Position numbers and translations under genes: made by a program
Assembly: GCF_020510685.1 (NCBI RefSeq)
Contig: NZ_CP075185.1
Span: 1,054,001 to 1,118,000, forward strand
Reading direction: 5' to 3'
Length of the DNA stretch: 64,000 nucleotides
Source of the DNA: Dechloromonas denitrificans
GTDB lineage: Bacteria > Pseudomonadota > Gammaproteobacteria > Burkholderiales > Rhodocyclaceae
The notes under the pieces: model-generated
The model's database searches: none
What the model saw: only the letters and a program-made list of their open reading frames with translations
What the model was told of the DNA's origin: nothing
Part shown: positions 8,438 to 18,683 of the stretch, piece after piece
Layout of the letters: each line of letters starts with the position of its first letter
How positions within the stretch are numbered: position 1 is the stretch's first letter

Positions 8438-10047
8438 TGACCGACTGGCTTTCCTCGACCTGGGAGCCCAACTGGCGCTCCTTCCAGTACTTCAATACCT
8501 ACCGCCTGGTGCTGGCCAGCCTGATCTTTCTGACCATGCTGTTCCCGCACGAATGGACGGCGCGGCTCAATCTGCTGCCGTCGCCCGGCATTTTTGCGCT
8601 GACCGGCGGCTACATGCTCGGAGTGATCGGCGGCCTGCTACTGTCGACTTACTGGCAAAAACGCTTCAACTTCCAGTTGTCGTTGCAGGTGCTGTTCGAC
8701 GTCACCGTGGTCAGCCTGATGATGTATCTCGCCGGCGGGGTCGGCAGCGGCCTCGGCATCCTGCTGCTGGTCTCGCTGGCGGCGGCCAGCCTGGTCGGGC
8801 GCGGCCGGCTGGTCCTGTTCTACGCCGCGCAGGCGACGCTGGCGGTGCTGTGCAGCGAGATCTACGGGGTTTTTGCCGCCGATTTCGATTCGGCTTCGGT
8901 GGTCCAGGCCGGCTTCCTGTCGGCCGGTTTTTTTGCCACCGCCATCCTCGCCCGGCTGCTCGGCCAGCGGGCGATGGTCAATGAAGATCTGGCGCGGCGG
9001 CGTGGCATCGCGCTCGACAACCAGATCCGCATCAGTCAGCGCGTCGTCGAACGGATGCAGGATGGTGTGCTGATCGTTGGCGCCAATGGCCTGGTCGTCC
9101 GGCACAATCCGGTGGCCCGGACAATGCTCGGCTTGCCGGAGGCGGGCGCGGCGAGTTTGGCATCCAGTGCGCCGACCCTGGCCGCCGCGCTGGACGCCTG
9201 GGGGGCGGGCGCCGGCCATGAGGCGGTGCAGTTTTGCGCGGCGGAAGGAAGCGAGCTGCATGCCCGTTTTGCCCGGACCACCAGTTCCGACGGCGAGGTC
9301 CTGGTCTTTCTCGAAGATGTCGGGCGGCTCAAGGAACGCGCCCAGCAGATGAAACTGGCTTCGCTCGGGCGGCTGACCGCCAGCATCGCCCACGAAATCC
9401 GCAATCCGCTGTCGGCCATCAGCCATGCCGGTGAATTGCTGCGCGAGGAACGCCGCGGGGAAATGCAGGATCGCCTGTTGCGCATCCTGAACGACAACGT
9501 CGTCCGCCTCGACCGCATCGTCAAGGACGTCCTGGAACTCGGCCGGCAACAGCGGGCCCAGCCGGAACTGGTGCATCTCGACGAGTTCTGTGGCGCCTTC
9601 GTCGAACACTTTCTGGCGGCCGAAAACCTGCCGGCCGATGCGGTCCGCCTGGAAATGGCCGCCGGCTCGGCCATCTGTTTCGACCGGTCGCACCTGCATC
9701 AGGTCTTGTGGAATCTGGTCAGCAACGGCTTTCGCCATTCCAGCCGCGGCCCGGGGGCGGTGCGCATCGCCACGGTCGGTGCAAATGGCGAGGGGCGGGT
9801 AGAATTGCATGTCGTGGACGATGGTCCCGGCGTCCCGGAGTCGGTTCGCGAGCAGGTCTTCGAGCCGTTCTTCACGACCCACCACCAGGGCACCGGGCTG
9901 GGTTTGTTCATTGCCCGCGAGTTGTGCGTGGCCAACGGGGCCAGCCTGCAACTGGCGCCAGCGCCGAGTGGCGGGCATTTCATTATTGTTGGGAGAAACG
10001 ACACGTGTCTGTTGCCAGAACCGAACGACGTCCGCGCGGCGAACTGA
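8437..10047 (+). CDS. pilS: PilS-type membrane sensor histidine kinase
   Basis: This protein of about 536 residues has six hydrophobic helices in roughly the first 190 residues, a degenerate PAS domain (about 200-300), a HisKA domain with ASIAHEIRNPLSAIS (about 320-385), and an HATPase domain (DDGPGVPESV, GTGLGLFIAREL). PilS controls type IV pilin expression through PilR in pseudomonads, and the same gene order, small protein-pilS-pilR, occurs here. The reading frame is open upstream, but the ATG at 8437 overlapping the preceding TGA is the natural start. The 3' end overlaps pilR by 43 bases. No pilus structural gene lies in the window. Confidence 0.88.
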   Translation: MTDWLSSTWEPNWRSFQYFNTYRLVLASLIFLTMLFPHEWTARLNLLPSPGIFALTGGYMLGVIGGLLLSTYWQKRFNFQLSLQVLFDVTVVSLMMYLAGGVGSGLGILLLVSLAAASLVGRGRLVLFYAAQATLAVLCSEIYGVFAADFDSASVVQAGFLSAGFFATAILARLLGQRAMVNEDLARRRGIALDNQIRISQRVVERMQDGVLIVGANGLVVRHNPVARTMLGLPEAGAASLASSAPTLAAALDAWGAGAGHEAVQFCAAEGSELHARFARTTSSDGEVLVFLEDVGRLKERAQQMKLASLGRLTASIAHEIRNPLSAISHAGELLREERRGEMQDRLLRILNDNVVRLDRIVKDVLELGRQQRAQPELVHLDEFCGAFVEHFLAAENLPADAVRLEMAAGSAICFDRSHLHQVLWNLVSNGFRHSSRGPGAVRIATVGANGEGRVELHVVDDGPGVPESVREQVFEPFFTTHHQGTGLGLFIARELCVANGASLQLAPAPSGGHFIIVGRNDTCLLPEPNDVRAAN

Positions 10048-11357
10048 CGCGGATTCTTGTCGTCGATGACGAAGCCGATATCCGCGAACTGATCGACCTG
10101 ACGCTGGCTCGCATGGGGCTGGCCGCCGAGTGCGTCGGTTCGGTGGCCGAGGCGCGGGCGGCGCTGAGTGCCGGGAGCTTTCAGCTGTGTCTGACCGACA
10201 TGCGCCTGCCGGACGGCGAGGGGCTGGATATCGTCCGCCACATTGGCGAGCATCATGCCCAGACGCCGGTCGCCGTGATCACCGCCTTCGGCAGCGCCGA
10301 AAATGCGGTGGCCGCGCTGAAGGCCGGAGCATTCGACTATCTGGCCAAGCCGGTCGGCCTCGAGCAGTTGCGCGCCCTGGTCAAATCGGCGCTGCGCCTG
10401 CCGGATGGCGGGTCGGAGAGCGTCGATCCCTTGCAGTCGCTGATCGGCGATTCGCCGAGCATGCAGCAGGTGCGGGCGATGATCGAGAAGCTGGCGCGCA
10501 GCCAGGCGCCGATCTACATTTCCGGCGAATCGGGCAGCGGCAAGGAACTGGCGGCCCGCCTGATCCATACGCGCAGCGCGCGCAGCGCCGGGCCGTTCGT
10601 CCCGGTGAATTGCGGGGCGATTCCGGAAAACCTGATGGAGAGCGAGTTCTTCGGTTACCGGAAAGGCGCTTTCACCGGCGCCGACAGCGACCGCGAAGGG
10701 TTCTTCCAGGCGGCCAATGGCGGCACGCTGTTTCTCGACGAAGTGGCCGATCTGCCGCTCGCCATGCAGGTTAAACTGCTCCGCGCCATCCAGGAAAAGC
10801 GCGTCCGCAAGGTCGGCTGCGTCGCCGAGGAGGCCGTCGATGTGCGGATCATCTGCGCGACGCACCGCAATTTGCGCGACTGCGTCGACAAAGGCAGTTT
10901 CCGCCAGGATCTGTATTACCGCCTGAATGTCATCGAGTTGCGCATGCCGCCGTTGCGCGAGCGGGTTGAAGACATCGCGCCGCTGGTCGACTCGATCCTC
11001 CGCCGCCTCTGTGGCGAGGCGCCTCCGCGTTTGTCGGCCGGAGCCTTGAAGGCGCTCGAGTTGTACTCCTTCCCCGGCAATGTGCGCGAACTGGAAAACA
11101 TCCTGGAGCGGGCCACCGCGCTCAGTTCGAGCGACGGCATCGAGGGCGAGGATCTCCATCTCGATCCGGAAGAAGCGGCCGGCGAGGCAGTCGGGCGCGG
11201 CAGCGAGACGCTCGATGACTACCTGAATCGCCTGGAGCGCCAGGCCATCCTCGAAGCCTTGCAGAAAACCGAGGGCAACCGCACGGCGGCGGCCCGCCTG
11301 CTCGGGGTGACGTTCCGCTCGATGCGCTATCGCCTGGAACGGCTGGGCATCGACTGA
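10005..11357 (+). CDS. pilR: PilR-type sigma-54-dependent response regulator
   Basis: This NtrC-class activator has about 450 residues. The receiver domain (about 15-130) has phospho-acceptor Asp near residue 65 in LTDMRLPDGEG. The AAA+ domain carries Walker A GESGSGKE, the sigma-54-contacting GAFTGA loop, and Walker B FLDEVADLP. The Fis-type helix-turn-helix at the end reads GNRTAAARLLGVTFRSMRYRL across two helices. I chose the GTG at 10005, preceded by GGGAGA, because the longer open frame lies inside pilS. It should act with PilS to turn on sigma-54 promoters. Its TGA overlaps the ampD ATG. Confidence 0.9.
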   Translation: MSVARTERRPRGELTRILVVDDEADIRELIDLTLARMGLAAECVGSVAEARAALSAGSFQLCLTDMRLPDGEGLDIVRHIGEHHAQTPVAVITAFGSAENAVAALKAGAFDYLAKPVGLEQLRALVKSALRLPDGGSESVDPLQSLIGDSPSMQQVRAMIEKLARSQAPIYISGESGSGKELAARLIHTRSARSAGPFVPVNCGAIPENLMESEFFGYRKGAFTGADSDREGFFQAANGGTLFLDEVADLPLAMQVKLLRAIQEKRVRKVGCVAEEAVDVRIICATHRNLRDCVDKGSFRQDLYYRLNVIELRMPPLRERVEDIAPLVDSILRRLCGEAPPRLSAGALKALELYSFPGNVRELENILERATALSSSDGIEGEDLHLDPEEAAGEAVGRGSETLDDYLNRLERQAILEALQKTEGNRTAAARLLGVTFRSMRYRLERLGID

Positions 11358-11920
11358 TGAACTGGCAGGCCGATGGCTGGCTGCAGGGGGTGACCTGGCT
11401 GGCGTCGCCGAATTTCGGCGAGCGGCCGGCTGGCGCGGTGTCGCTGGTTGTCATTCATAACATCAGCCTGCCGCCGGATGAATTCGGTGGCGACTGGGTC
11501 GAGAAATTCTTTCTCAACCAGCTCGATCCGGCCGCCCACCCGTACTTCGCAACGATCGCCGATCTCCAGGTGTCGGCGCATTTCTATGTCCGGCGCGACG
11601 GCCGGGTCATCCAGTTTGTCGGCTGCGACCAGCGCGCCTGGCATGCCGGCAATTCGTGCTGGGGAGAGCGCGACAACTGCAACGACTACTCGGTGGGGAT
11701 CGAGCTGGAAGGTTCTGATACGCAGCCCTTTAGCGGCGCCCAGTATGCCGCCCTGTGGCCCCTGCTCGATGCCGTGCAGGCACGCTACCCGATTGCCGCC
11801 GTCGCCGGTCACTGCCACGTGGCGCCCGGGCGGAAGAGCGATCCGGGGCCTTGTTTCGACTGGGCGGCGGTGGCCGCCCGTTATCCGGCGCTGGCTTTAC
11901 CGGCCGAAGTAGCGGCGTAG
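11357..11920 (+). CDS. ampD: 1,6-anhydro-N-acetylmuramyl-L-alanine amidase (AmpD)
   Basis: This cytoplasmic zinc amidase of 187 residues cleaves anhydro-muropeptides during cell-wall recycling. Family motifs are present: VVIHNISLPP with the first zinc His near the N-terminus, VSAHFYVRRDG, and GHCHVAPGRKSDPG containing the second zinc His and the Asp ligand. The start overlaps the pilR stop (TGATGA-like arrangement at 11355-11359). Its last 24 bases overlap the convergent aminotransferase gene. AmpD normally limits the anhydro-muropeptide signal that induces AmpC beta-lactamase; no ampC or ampR is visible in this window. Confidence 0.93.
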   Translation: MNWQADGWLQGVTWLASPNFGERPAGAVSLVVIHNISLPPDEFGGDWVEKFFLNQLDPAAHPYFATIADLQVSAHFYVRRDGRVIQFVGCDQRAWHAGNSCWGERDNCNDYSVGIELEGSDTQPFSGAQYAALWPLLDAVQARYPIAAVAGHCHVAPGRKSDPGPCFDWAAVAARYPALALPAEVAA

Positions 11921-13057
11921 GCGCTCGGCCGCTTCGGCCAGCCGATCGACGCCGGTGGTGTAGGCAAAACGGATGTGCTTTTCCGGTTCGTTGCTGCCGA
12001 AATCGAGTCCCGGCGTTGCCGCAACCCCGGTCTTTTCGAGCAGATCGCGGGCCAGCGCGAAACTGTCGCCGCTCAGCGCCGAGCAATCGCAATACAGGTA
12101 AAAGGCGCCTTCCGGCCGGGCGGTGATCCGGAAGCCGATGCTTTCCAGGGCCGGTGCCAGGAAATCGCGGCGCTTGCGGAACTCACTGCGGCGCGCTTCG
12201 AGGATCGCGATGGTGGCCGGCTCGAAGGCCGCCAGCGCGGCGTACTGGGCTGGCGTCGACGGGCAGAGCACGAGGTTCTGGGCGAGTTTCTCGACATCGC
12301 GGACATAAGGCTCGGGGATGACCATCCAGCCAAGGCGCCAGCCGGTCATCTGGAAGTACTTCGAGAAACTGTTGATGACCCAGATGTCGTCGCCGGCGGC
12401 GCAGGCGGAGGGGGCGTTACATTCGTAAGTCAGACCATGGTAAATCTCGTCGACCAGGAAGTGAGCGTTCTTTTGGCGGCAGACGGCGGCGAGCGCCCGG
12501 ATTTCATCCAGCGTCAGCAGCGTGCCGGTTGGGTTGGCCGGCGAGGCGACGAGCAGGCCGGCGGTTTGCGCCGTCCAGTGTTGCTGCAGCAACTCGGGCG
12601 TCGGCTGGAAATTGGTTTGCGGGCCGACCGGGATGTTCAACGGCCGCCCTTCGTAAGTGCGCAAAATGTGCCGGTTGCACGGGTATCCTGGGTCGGCCAG
12701 TAGCCATTCGCTGCCCGGATCGGCCAGACAGGCAAAAGCCAGGTTGAGCGCGCCGGAGGCGCCGTTGGTGACGGCGATGCGCTTGGCCGGCACCGCGACG
12801 CCGTAGCGCTGACGATAAAAGCCGGCGATCGCCTCGCGCAGTTCGGGCAGGCCGAGCGCCTCGGTGTACAGCGTCTTGCCGCCTTGAATCGCCGCGATGG
12901 CCGCCTTGGCGATCGGTTCCGGCGTCGGGAAGTCGGGCTCGCCGACTTCCATGTGAATGATGTCGCGGCCTTCGGCTTCGAGCTGGCGGGCGCGGGTCAG
13001 CAGTTCGACGACATGGAAAGGGGCGATCTCGGCGAGGCGTTGGGCGGGACGATACAT
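11897..13057 (-). CDS. PLP-dependent class I/II aminotransferase
   Basis: This fold-type I aminotransferase has about 386 residues. The PLP lysine lies in INSFSKYFQMTGWRLGW, and the N-terminal IHMEVGEPDFPTPE and VASPANPTGTLL segments are standard for aspartate/alanine-type enzymes. The substrate cannot be settled from sequence alone. The ATG at 13057 has GGAGAG at good spacing, and the longer open frame upstream runs through a hairpin, so I rejected it. Its 3' end overlaps ampD. The hairpin between it and pckG suggests a separate transcription unit. Confidence 0.88.
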   Translation of the reverse strand: MYRPAQRLAEIAPFHVVELLTRARQLEAEGRDIIHMEVGEPDFPTPEPIAKAAIAAIQGGKTLYTEALGLPELREAIAGFYRQRYGVAVPAKRIAVTNGASGALNLAFACLADPGSEWLLADPGYPCNRHILRTYEGRPLNIPVGPQTNFQPTPELLQQHWTAQTAGLLVASPANPTGTLLTLDEIRALAAVCRQKNAHFLVDEIYHGLTYECNAPSACAAGDDIWVINSFSKYFQMTGWRLGWMVIPEPYVRDVEKLAQNLVLCPSTPAQYAALAAFEPATIAILEARRSEFRKRRDFLAPALESIGFRITARPEGAFYLYCDCSALSGDSFALARDLLEKTGVAATPGLDFGSNEPEKHIRFAYTTGVDRLAEAAERLRRYFGR

Positions 13058-13075
13058 AAGGCTCTCCAAATGAAA

Positions 13076-13097
13076 ACGGCCACCCGCAGGTGGCCGT
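13076..13097 (-). terminator. Hairpin terminator of pckG
   Basis: A perfect nine-base stem (ACGGCCACC / GGTGGCCGT) closes a CGCA loop 25 bases after the pckG stop. On the minus strand it is followed by TTTTC, a short T tract. It lies only about 20 bases before the start of the next minus-strand gene, so any promoter for the aminotransferase must overlap it or some transcription must read through. Confidence 0.75.
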
Positions 13098-13121
13098 TCG
13101 ATCATAGCTTAGCGGCGAAGA

Positions 13122-14966
13122 TCAGGCAGCATCCTTGAAGATGCCCATTTCGAACAGCTCGCGCTTCAGCGTGAATTCACGCGGCAGCTTCTCGCCCATC
13201 TTGTCGAACCATTCCTTGTGGCCGGCCAGTTCGGCCTTCCAGGCATCGGCGTCGATCTTGGTCAGACCATCGAACTCGGCCTTGGTGATTTCCAGACCGG
13301 TCCAGTCGATATCGGAGAATTGCGGCATCCAGCCGAGCACGGTTTCCTTGGCGCTGACGGTACCCTTGCAACGCTGAACGATCCACTTCAGGACGCGCAT
13401 GTTGTCGCCGAAGCCCGGCCACATGAATTCGCCCTTTTCGTTCATCCGGAACCAGTTCACGCAGAAGATCTTCGGCGCTGCATCGACGGTCTTGCCCATC
13501 TTCAGCCAATGGTTGAAGTAGTCGCCCATGTGGTAGCCGCAGAACGGCAGCATGGCGAACGGGTCGCGGCGGACAACGCCCTGCTGGCCGAAGGCGGCAG
13601 CGGTGGTTTCGGAACCGAGGGTGGCGGCCATGTAGACGCCGTAGTTCCAGTTGAAAGCTTCGTATACCAGCGGCACGGTGGTGGCGCGACGGCCGCCGAA
13701 GATGAAGGCGGAAATCGGCACGCCGGCCGGATCTTCCCAGGCGCTATCAACCGACGGGCACTGAGCAGCCGGCGCGGTGAAGCGGGAATTGGCATGGGCG
13801 GCCTTCTTGCCGGCCTTGCCGTCTTCCGGCGTCCAGTCCTTGCCCTGCCAGTCGATCAGGTGATCCGGGGCCTGCTTGGTCAGGCCTTCCCACCAGACGT
13901 CGCCGTCGTCGGTCAGCGCGACGTTGGTGAAGATGATGTTTTCCTTCAACGTGGCCAGCGCGTTGAAATTGGTCTTTTCCGAGGTGCCCGGGGCGACGCC
14001 GAAGAAGCCGGCTTCCGGGTTGATGGCGTAGAAGCGGGTGACGCCGTCCTTGTCGACACGCGGCTTGATCCAGGCGATGTCGTCGCCGATGGTGGTGATC
14101 TTCCAGCCGTCGAGGGTCTTCGGCGGAATCAGCATGGCGAAGTTGGTCTTGCCGCAGGCCGACGGGAAGGCGGCGGCGACGTAGGATTTTTCACCTTCCG
14201 GCGATTCGACGCCGAGGATCAGCATGTGTTCGGCCAGCCAGCCTTGTTCGCGCGCCATGTTGGAAGCGATGCGCAGGGCGAAGCACTTCTTGCCGAGCAG
14301 GGCATTGCCGCCGTAACCGGAACCGTAGGACCAGATTTCGCGGGTTTCCGGGTAGTGCACGATGTACTTGACGGTCGGGTTGCACGGCCACTTGCTGTCT
14401 TTTTGGCCCGGCTCGAGCGGCGCGCCGACGGTGTGGATGCAGGGGACGAATTCGCCGTCGCTGCCGAGCACGTCGAAGACTTTCTTGCCCATCCGGGTCA
14501 TCGTCCGCATGTTGGTGACGACGTAGGCCGAGTCGGTGATTTCGAAACCGATGTGGGCGATCGGCGAACCGAGCGGACCCATCGAGAACGGGATGACATA
14601 CATCGTACGGCCTTTCATGCAGCCCTTGAACAGACCGTTCAGGGTTTCGCGCATGACGGCGGGTTCTTCCCAGTTATTGGTCGGGCCGGCGTCTTCTTTT
14701 TTGGCGGAGCAAATGTAGGTGCGGTCTTCGACGCGGGCGACGTCGGACGGATCGGAGAAGGCGAGGTAGGAGTTCGGACGCTTCGCTTCGTTCAGTTTGA
14801 TGAAGGTGCCGGCTTCTACCATTTCGGCACACAAGCGGTCATACTCTTCCTGCGATCCGTCGGCCCAGTGGATGCGGTCCGGCTGGGTCAGGGCGGCGAT
14901 TTCGGCGACCCATTTTTTCAGGCCTTCATGTTTGACGTAATCTGGTGCATTCAGCGGTGCGGTCAT
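13122..14966 (-). CDS. pckG: Phosphoenolpyruvate carboxykinase (GTP)
   Basis: PckG interconverts oxaloacetate and PEP using GTP, at the first step of gluconeogenesis from C4 acids. At 614 residues it has the usual length. Visible landmarks are the kinase-1 P-loop with the reactive cysteine (FPSACGKTN), the downstream GDDIAWIKP segment, the [11 protein letters not shown] region, and the C-terminal [12 protein letters not shown] helix. It is transcribed divergently from maeB across 243 bases. Pairing the PEP-forming and pyruvate-forming decarboxylating enzymes suggests growth on organic acids with flux set at this node. Confidence 0.96.
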   Translation of the reverse strand: MTAPLNAPDYVKHEGLKKWVAEIAALTQPDRIHWADGSQEEYDRLCAEMVEAGTFIKLNEAKRPNSYLAFSDPSDVARVEDRTYICSAKKEDAGPTNNWEEPAVMRETLNGLFKGCMKGRTMYVIPFSMGPLGSPIAHIGFEITDSAYVVTNMRTMTRMGKKVFDVLGSDGEFVPCIHTVGAPLEPGQKDSKWPCNPTVKYIVHYPETREIWSYGSGYGGNALLGKKCFALRIASNMAREQGWLAEHMLILGVESPEGEKSYVAAAFPSACGKTNFAMLIPPKTLDGWKITTIGDDIAWIKPRVDKDGVTRFYAINPEAGFFGVAPGTSEKTNFNALATLKENIIFTNVALTDDGDVWWEGLTKQAPDHLIDWQGKDWTPEDGKAGKKAAHANSRFTAPAAQCPSVDSAWEDPAGVPISAFIFGGRRATTVPLVYEAFNWNYGVYMAATLGSETTAAAFGQQGVVRRDPFAMLPFCGYHMGDYFNHWLKMGKTVDAAPKIFCVNWFRMNEKGEFMWPGFGDNMRVLKWIVQRCKGTVSAKETVLGWMPQFSDIDWTGLEITKAEFDGLTKIDADAWKAELAGHKEWFDKMGEKLPREFTLKRELFEMGIFKDAA

Positions 14967-15133
14967 GGGGTGTCTCTCTCCAAGTTACTGAAATAGCTAG
15001 GTTTAACGCCAGTCGCCGGGGGCCACCACCAAGACTGATAGCGGCTGAAGGCCGTCGGCTGGGAAGCCCATAATTATGCCTCAACTCAGGGTTTACATCC
15101 ACTTGACTTTGTGGCGCTACGTGACTACCGGGG

Positions 15134-15192
15134 GTGAAAGTACCTTCAATGCATGATATGATCTTTCGCGATTCGAAATTGCATTTCACGAT
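15134..15192 (+). promoter_or_regulatory. Putative maeB promoter and paired direct repeat
   Basis: A sigma-70-like promoter is visible: GTGAAA at 15134-15139, a 17-base spacer and TATGAT at 15157-15162. Just downstream, TTTCGCGAT (15164-15172) is repeated as TTTCACGAT (15184-15192), start to start 20 bases apart, which is about two helical turns. The repeats lie where a repressor would block transcription. A good ribosome site (GGAGG near 15200) precedes the maeB ATG. The regulator is not identified. Confidence 0.45.
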
Positions 15193-15209
15193 ATAAAACG
15201 GAGGCAGAC

Positions 15210-17489
15210 ATGGATTCCCGTCAATTGCGCGAAGCCGCGCTCTATTACCACCGCCAGCCCAAGCCGGGCAAAATTGCGGTTACCCCGATCAAACAACTGA
15301 CTAATCAGTACGACCTGTCGATGGCTTATTCGCCCGGCGTGGCGTTTGCCTGCGAAGAAATCGTCGCCAATCCGGCCGAAGTCAGCACCTTGACTTCGCG
15401 CGCCAATCTGGTCGGCGTCATCACCAACGGCACGGCCGTCCTCGGCCTCGGCGCCATCGGCCCGCTCGCCGCCAAGCCGGTGATGGAAGGCAAGGGCGTG
15501 CTGTTCAAGAAGTTCGCCAACATCGACGTTTTCGATCTGGAGATCGACGAGCGCGATCCGGACAAACTGATCGATACCATCGCCTCGCTCGAGCCGACCT
15601 TCGGCGGTATCAACCTCGAAGACATCAAGGCGCCGGAATGCTTCTATATTGAGAAGAAGCTGCGCGAGCGGATGAAGATTCCCGTCTTCCATGACGACCA
15701 GCACGGCACGGCGATCGTCGTCGGCGCCGCCATCCTCAATGGCCTGCACCTGATCGGCAAGGATTTATCGACCGCCAAGATCGTCACCTCCGGAGCCGGC
15801 GCCGCGGCGCTGGCCTGCCTCGACCTGTTGGTCATGCTCGGGGCGCCGGTCAGTAATATCTGGGTCACCGACATCAAGGGTGTCGTCTATGAAGGTCGCG
15901 TCGAGGAAATGGACGAGATCAAGGCGCGTTATGCCAAGCAAACCGAGGCCCGGACGCTGTCGGAAGTGATCGAAGGGGCCGACGTCTTCCTTGGTCTGTC
16001 CGCCGGCGGTGTGGTCAAGCCGGAAATGGTGGCCAAGATGGCGGCCAACCCGATGATCATGGCGCTCGCCAATCCGACCCCGGAAATCTCCCCGGAACTG
16101 GTCAGAAGCGTACGCAGCGACGCCATCATCTGTACCGGCCGCTCGGACTATCCGAACCAGGTCAATAACGTGCTCTGTTTCCCCTTCATTTTCCGCGGCG
16201 CCCTCGATGTCGGGGCGACGACGATTACCGAGGAAATGAAGATGGCCGCCGTCAAGGCCATCGCCGAACTGGCCCGCGCCGAGCAATCGGAGGTTGTCGC
16301 CTCGGCCTATGGCGAAAAAGTTTCCCCCTTTGGCCCGGAGTATCTGATTCCCCGGCCTTTCGATCCGCGGCTGATCGTCAAGATCGCCCCGGCTGTCGCC
16401 AAGGCCGGCATGGATTCCGGTGTCGCGACGCGACCGATCAAGGATTGGGACGCCTACATCCAGGGCCTCAATGAATTCGTCTACCACTCCGGCCTGATCA
16501 TGAAGCCGCTCTTCTCGCAGGCCAAGCTGGCGCCGAAGCGCATCGTCTTTGCCGAAGGCGAGGACGAGCGCGTGCTGCGGGCCGTCCAGGTCGTGCGCGA
16601 CGAAGGTATTGCGCAGCCGCTGCTGATCGGCCGGCGCAGCGAAATCACCCGGCGGATCGAAGCGGCCGGGTTGCGCATCCGCGAAGGCGAGGATTTCGAA
16701 ATCATCCATGGCGACGATTGCGACTTCTTCGATGAGCACTTCGACGAATTCTGGCAGACCTACCATCGCCTGACCGAGCGCAAGGGCGTCTCGCCCGATT
16801 ACGCCCGTCGTGAAGTGCGTCGCCGGGCGACGCTGTATGGTTCGTTGATGGTCCACCTCGGCTATGCCGACGGCCTGATCTGCGGCACTTTCGGTCGCCA
16901 CGAAACGCACCGCGAATATGTGCAGAGCGTGATCGGAACGCAGGCCGGACTGGATCGCTATTACGCGATGAACCTGTTGATGTTGCCGGAACGGACAGTG
17001 TTTATTGGCGATACCTATGTCAATTACGACCCGACCGCCGAGCAACTGGCCGACATGACGCTGCTCGCCGCCGAGGAAATCCGCAATTTCGGCATCCAGC
17101 CGAAGGTGGCCTTGCTCTCGCATTCGACCTTCGGCACCGAAGATACGCCGACCTCGCTGAAGATGCGCGAAGTCCTCGCGCGCCTCAATCAGCGGGCGCC
17201 GGAACTCGAAGTCGAAGGCGAAATGCACGGCGATGCGGCCCTTGACGAACAGATCCGCCGCGCCACCTTCCCCAATTCGCGTCTGAAGGGGCAGGCCAAT
17301 CTGTTGATCATGCCGACGCTGGATGCCGCGAATATTTCGTTCAACCTGCTGAAAGTGGCGGCCGGCGACAATCTGACCATCGGTCCGATCCTGCTGGGCG
17401 CGGCCAAACCGGTTCATATTCTGACGCCGACCGCGACGGTGCGGCGGATTGTGAACATGACCGCGTTAACGGTCGTCGATGCCGTATAA
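15210..17489 (+). CDS. maeB: NADP-dependent malic enzyme with phosphotransacetylase-like domain
   Basis: MaeB oxidatively decarboxylates malate to pyruvate. The protein of 759 residues has the typical two-part build: a malic-enzyme catalytic and NAD(P)-binding region (about 1-425, with [27 protein letters not shown] and the nucleotide-binding [13 protein letters not shown]), and a C-terminal phosphotransacetylase-like domain (about 430-759). In known MaeB enzymes the second domain is regulatory and binds acetyl-CoA rather than catalysing acetyl transfer. The strong ribosome site and well-defined start support the ATG at 15210. It is divergent from pckG. Confidence 0.95.
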   Translation: MDSRQLREAALYYHRQPKPGKIAVTPIKQLTNQYDLSMAYSPGVAFACEEIVANPAEVSTLTSRANLVGVITNGTAVLGLGAIGPLAAKPVMEGKGVLFKKFANIDVFDLEIDERDPDKLIDTIASLEPTFGGINLEDIKAPECFYIEKKLRERMKIPVFHDDQHGTAIVVGAAILNGLHLIGKDLSTAKIVTSGAGAAALACLDLLVMLGAPVSNIWVTDIKGVVYEGRVEEMDEIKARYAKQTEARTLSEVIEGADVFLGLSAGGVVKPEMVAKMAANPMIMALANPTPEISPELVRSVRSDAIICTGRSDYPNQVNNVLCFPFIFRGALDVGATTITEEMKMAAVKAIAELARAEQSEVVASAYGEKVSPFGPEYLIPRPFDPRLIVKIAPAVAKAGMDSGVATRPIKDWDAYIQGLNEFVYHSGLIMKPLFSQAKLAPKRIVFAEGEDERVLRAVQVVRDEGIAQPLLIGRRSEITRRIEAAGLRIREGEDFEIIHGDDCDFFDEHFDEFWQTYHRLTERKGVSPDYARREVRRRATLYGSLMVHLGYADGLICGTFGRHETHREYVQSVIGTQAGLDRYYAMNLLMLPERTVFIGDTYVNYDPTAEQLADMTLLAAEEIRNFGIQPKVALLSHSTFGTEDTPTSLKMREVLARLNQRAPELEVEGEMHGDAALDEQIRRATFPNSRLKGQANLLIMPTLDAANISFNLLKVAAGDNLTIGPILLGAAKPVHILTPTATVRRIVNMTALTVVDAV

Positions 17490-17591
17490 ATTAGTTCTTT
17501 AAGTTATTGTTGTATCTGATTAATTTAATTGATGTTCCCCCCTCTCCTGCGAAACTGGGATACAATTTCCCGGAGTCGCAGGAGATCGTCA

Positions 17592-18635
17592 ATGAAACAG
17601 AAAATCAAAGTCGCGTTGCTGGTCAGCGCGCTGTTGAGCGCCGGGCTGGGCGGACCTTCGCAGGCCGTGGCAGCCAAGAAAACTGAACAGCAGACAAGCA
17701 AAAAGGCAGTCGGCAAAACTGTCGGCAAGTCATCGCCGAAAAAGACCGCCGCTGCACCGTCCAAGTCTTTGGGCAAATCGACCCAGGTCAAGACATCCGG
17801 CAAGTCCTTGCACGTCGGGCCGAACGAGCGGAAGTCGGTGCGCCGCGTCTCGATGGTCGATATCGACCCGGGCCGCCTGGCCCTCTATTCGGCCTCGGCG
17901 CTGGTCATCGACCAGAATACCGGTCAGGCCTTGCTGGAAAAGCAGTCGGATGCGGTGTTGCCGATTGCCTCGATTTCCAAGCTGATGACGGCCATGGTGG
18001 TGCTCGATGCCAAGCTCGATTTGCATGACCTGATCACCATTGGCAGCGAGGATGTCGACGGCCTCAAAGGCACCCGCTCCCGCTTGCCGGTCGGTACGAC
18101 GATGACCCGCGAAACGGCGATGCTGCTCGCCCTGATGTCGTCGGAAAACCGTGCGGCGAATGCGCTTGGGCGGCATTACCCCGGCGGATTGCCGGCTTTT
18201 GTTCATGCCATGAACAAAAAAGCCCAGTCGCTCGGCATGTACAACTCGCGTTTCGAAGAGCCGACCGGCTTGTCCAGCAACAACGTCTCGACGGCGCATG
18301 ACCTGGCCCGGATGGTTGCAGCGGCGGCGCGCTACCCGGAAATCCGTGCCGCTTCGACGACGGCTGAAGCCAAGGTGGAATTGAACGGGCGCATTACCGA
18401 TTTCCACAACACCAATGCGCTGGTGCGCAGCGACAACTGGGAAATCGGTGTCTCAAAAACCGGCTATATCTCGGAAGCCGGGCGCTGCCTGGTAATGCAG
18501 GCGAGGGTCGCCGACAAGCCGGTGGTCATCGTGCTGCTCGACTCGGTCGGCAAGATGACCCGCGTCGGCGATGCCAACCGGATCAAGCGCTGGATGGAAA
18601 GTGCCAGCCTGAGCCAGGAACGTCGCCCGGCCTGA
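17592..18635 (+). CDS. pbpG: D-alanyl-D-alanine endopeptidase, PBP7/PbpG type
   Basis: This periplasmic serine peptidase of about 347 residues has an N-terminal signal peptide followed by a long Lys/Ser/Thr-rich linker (about residues 25-85). The three active-site motifs of S11 peptidases follow in order: SISK (with the nucleophile Ser), SSEN, and KTG in VSKTGYISEAG. PBP7-type enzymes cut peptide crosslinks in peptidoglycan. The ATG at 17592 is preceded by AGGAGA. An open frame from 17529 lacks a ribosome site and would mask the signal peptide. The upstream DNA (17490-17560) is AT-rich and probably contains the promoter. Confidence 0.9.
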   Translation: MKQKIKVALLVSALLSAGLGGPSQAVAAKKTEQQTSKKAVGKTVGKSSPKKTAAAPSKSLGKSTQVKTSGKSLHVGPNERKSVRRVSMVDIDPGRLALYSASALVIDQNTGQALLEKQSDAVLPIASISKLMTAMVVLDAKLDLHDLITIGSEDVDGLKGTRSRLPVGTTMTRETAMLLALMSSENRAANALGRHYPGGLPAFVHAMNKKAQSLGMYNSRFEEPTGLSSNNVSTAHDLARMVAAAARYPEIRAASTTAEAKVELNGRITDFHNTNALVRSDNWEIGVSKTGYISEAGRCLVMQARVADKPVVIVLLDSVGKMTRVGDANRIKRWMESASLSQERRPA

Positions 18636-18654
18636 TGGCCTGAACTGCCGATTG

Positions 18655-18683
18655 AAGGCCGCCGCAGGGCGGCCTTTATTTTT
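18655..18683 (+). terminator. Intrinsic terminator of pbpG
   Basis: A nine-base perfect stem (AAGGCCGCC / GGCGGCCTT) closes a GCAG loop and is followed by TATTTTTTC. It lies 20 bases after the pbpG stop. The tail contains the stop codon of the convergent IclR-type gene. Confidence 0.9.

Noticed and set aside
13218..14996. 592-codon open frame on the plus strand
   Set aside because: Antisense to pckG, which is complete and clearly recognised. The predicted protein is Gly/Asp/Val-rich, as expected of a shadow frame.
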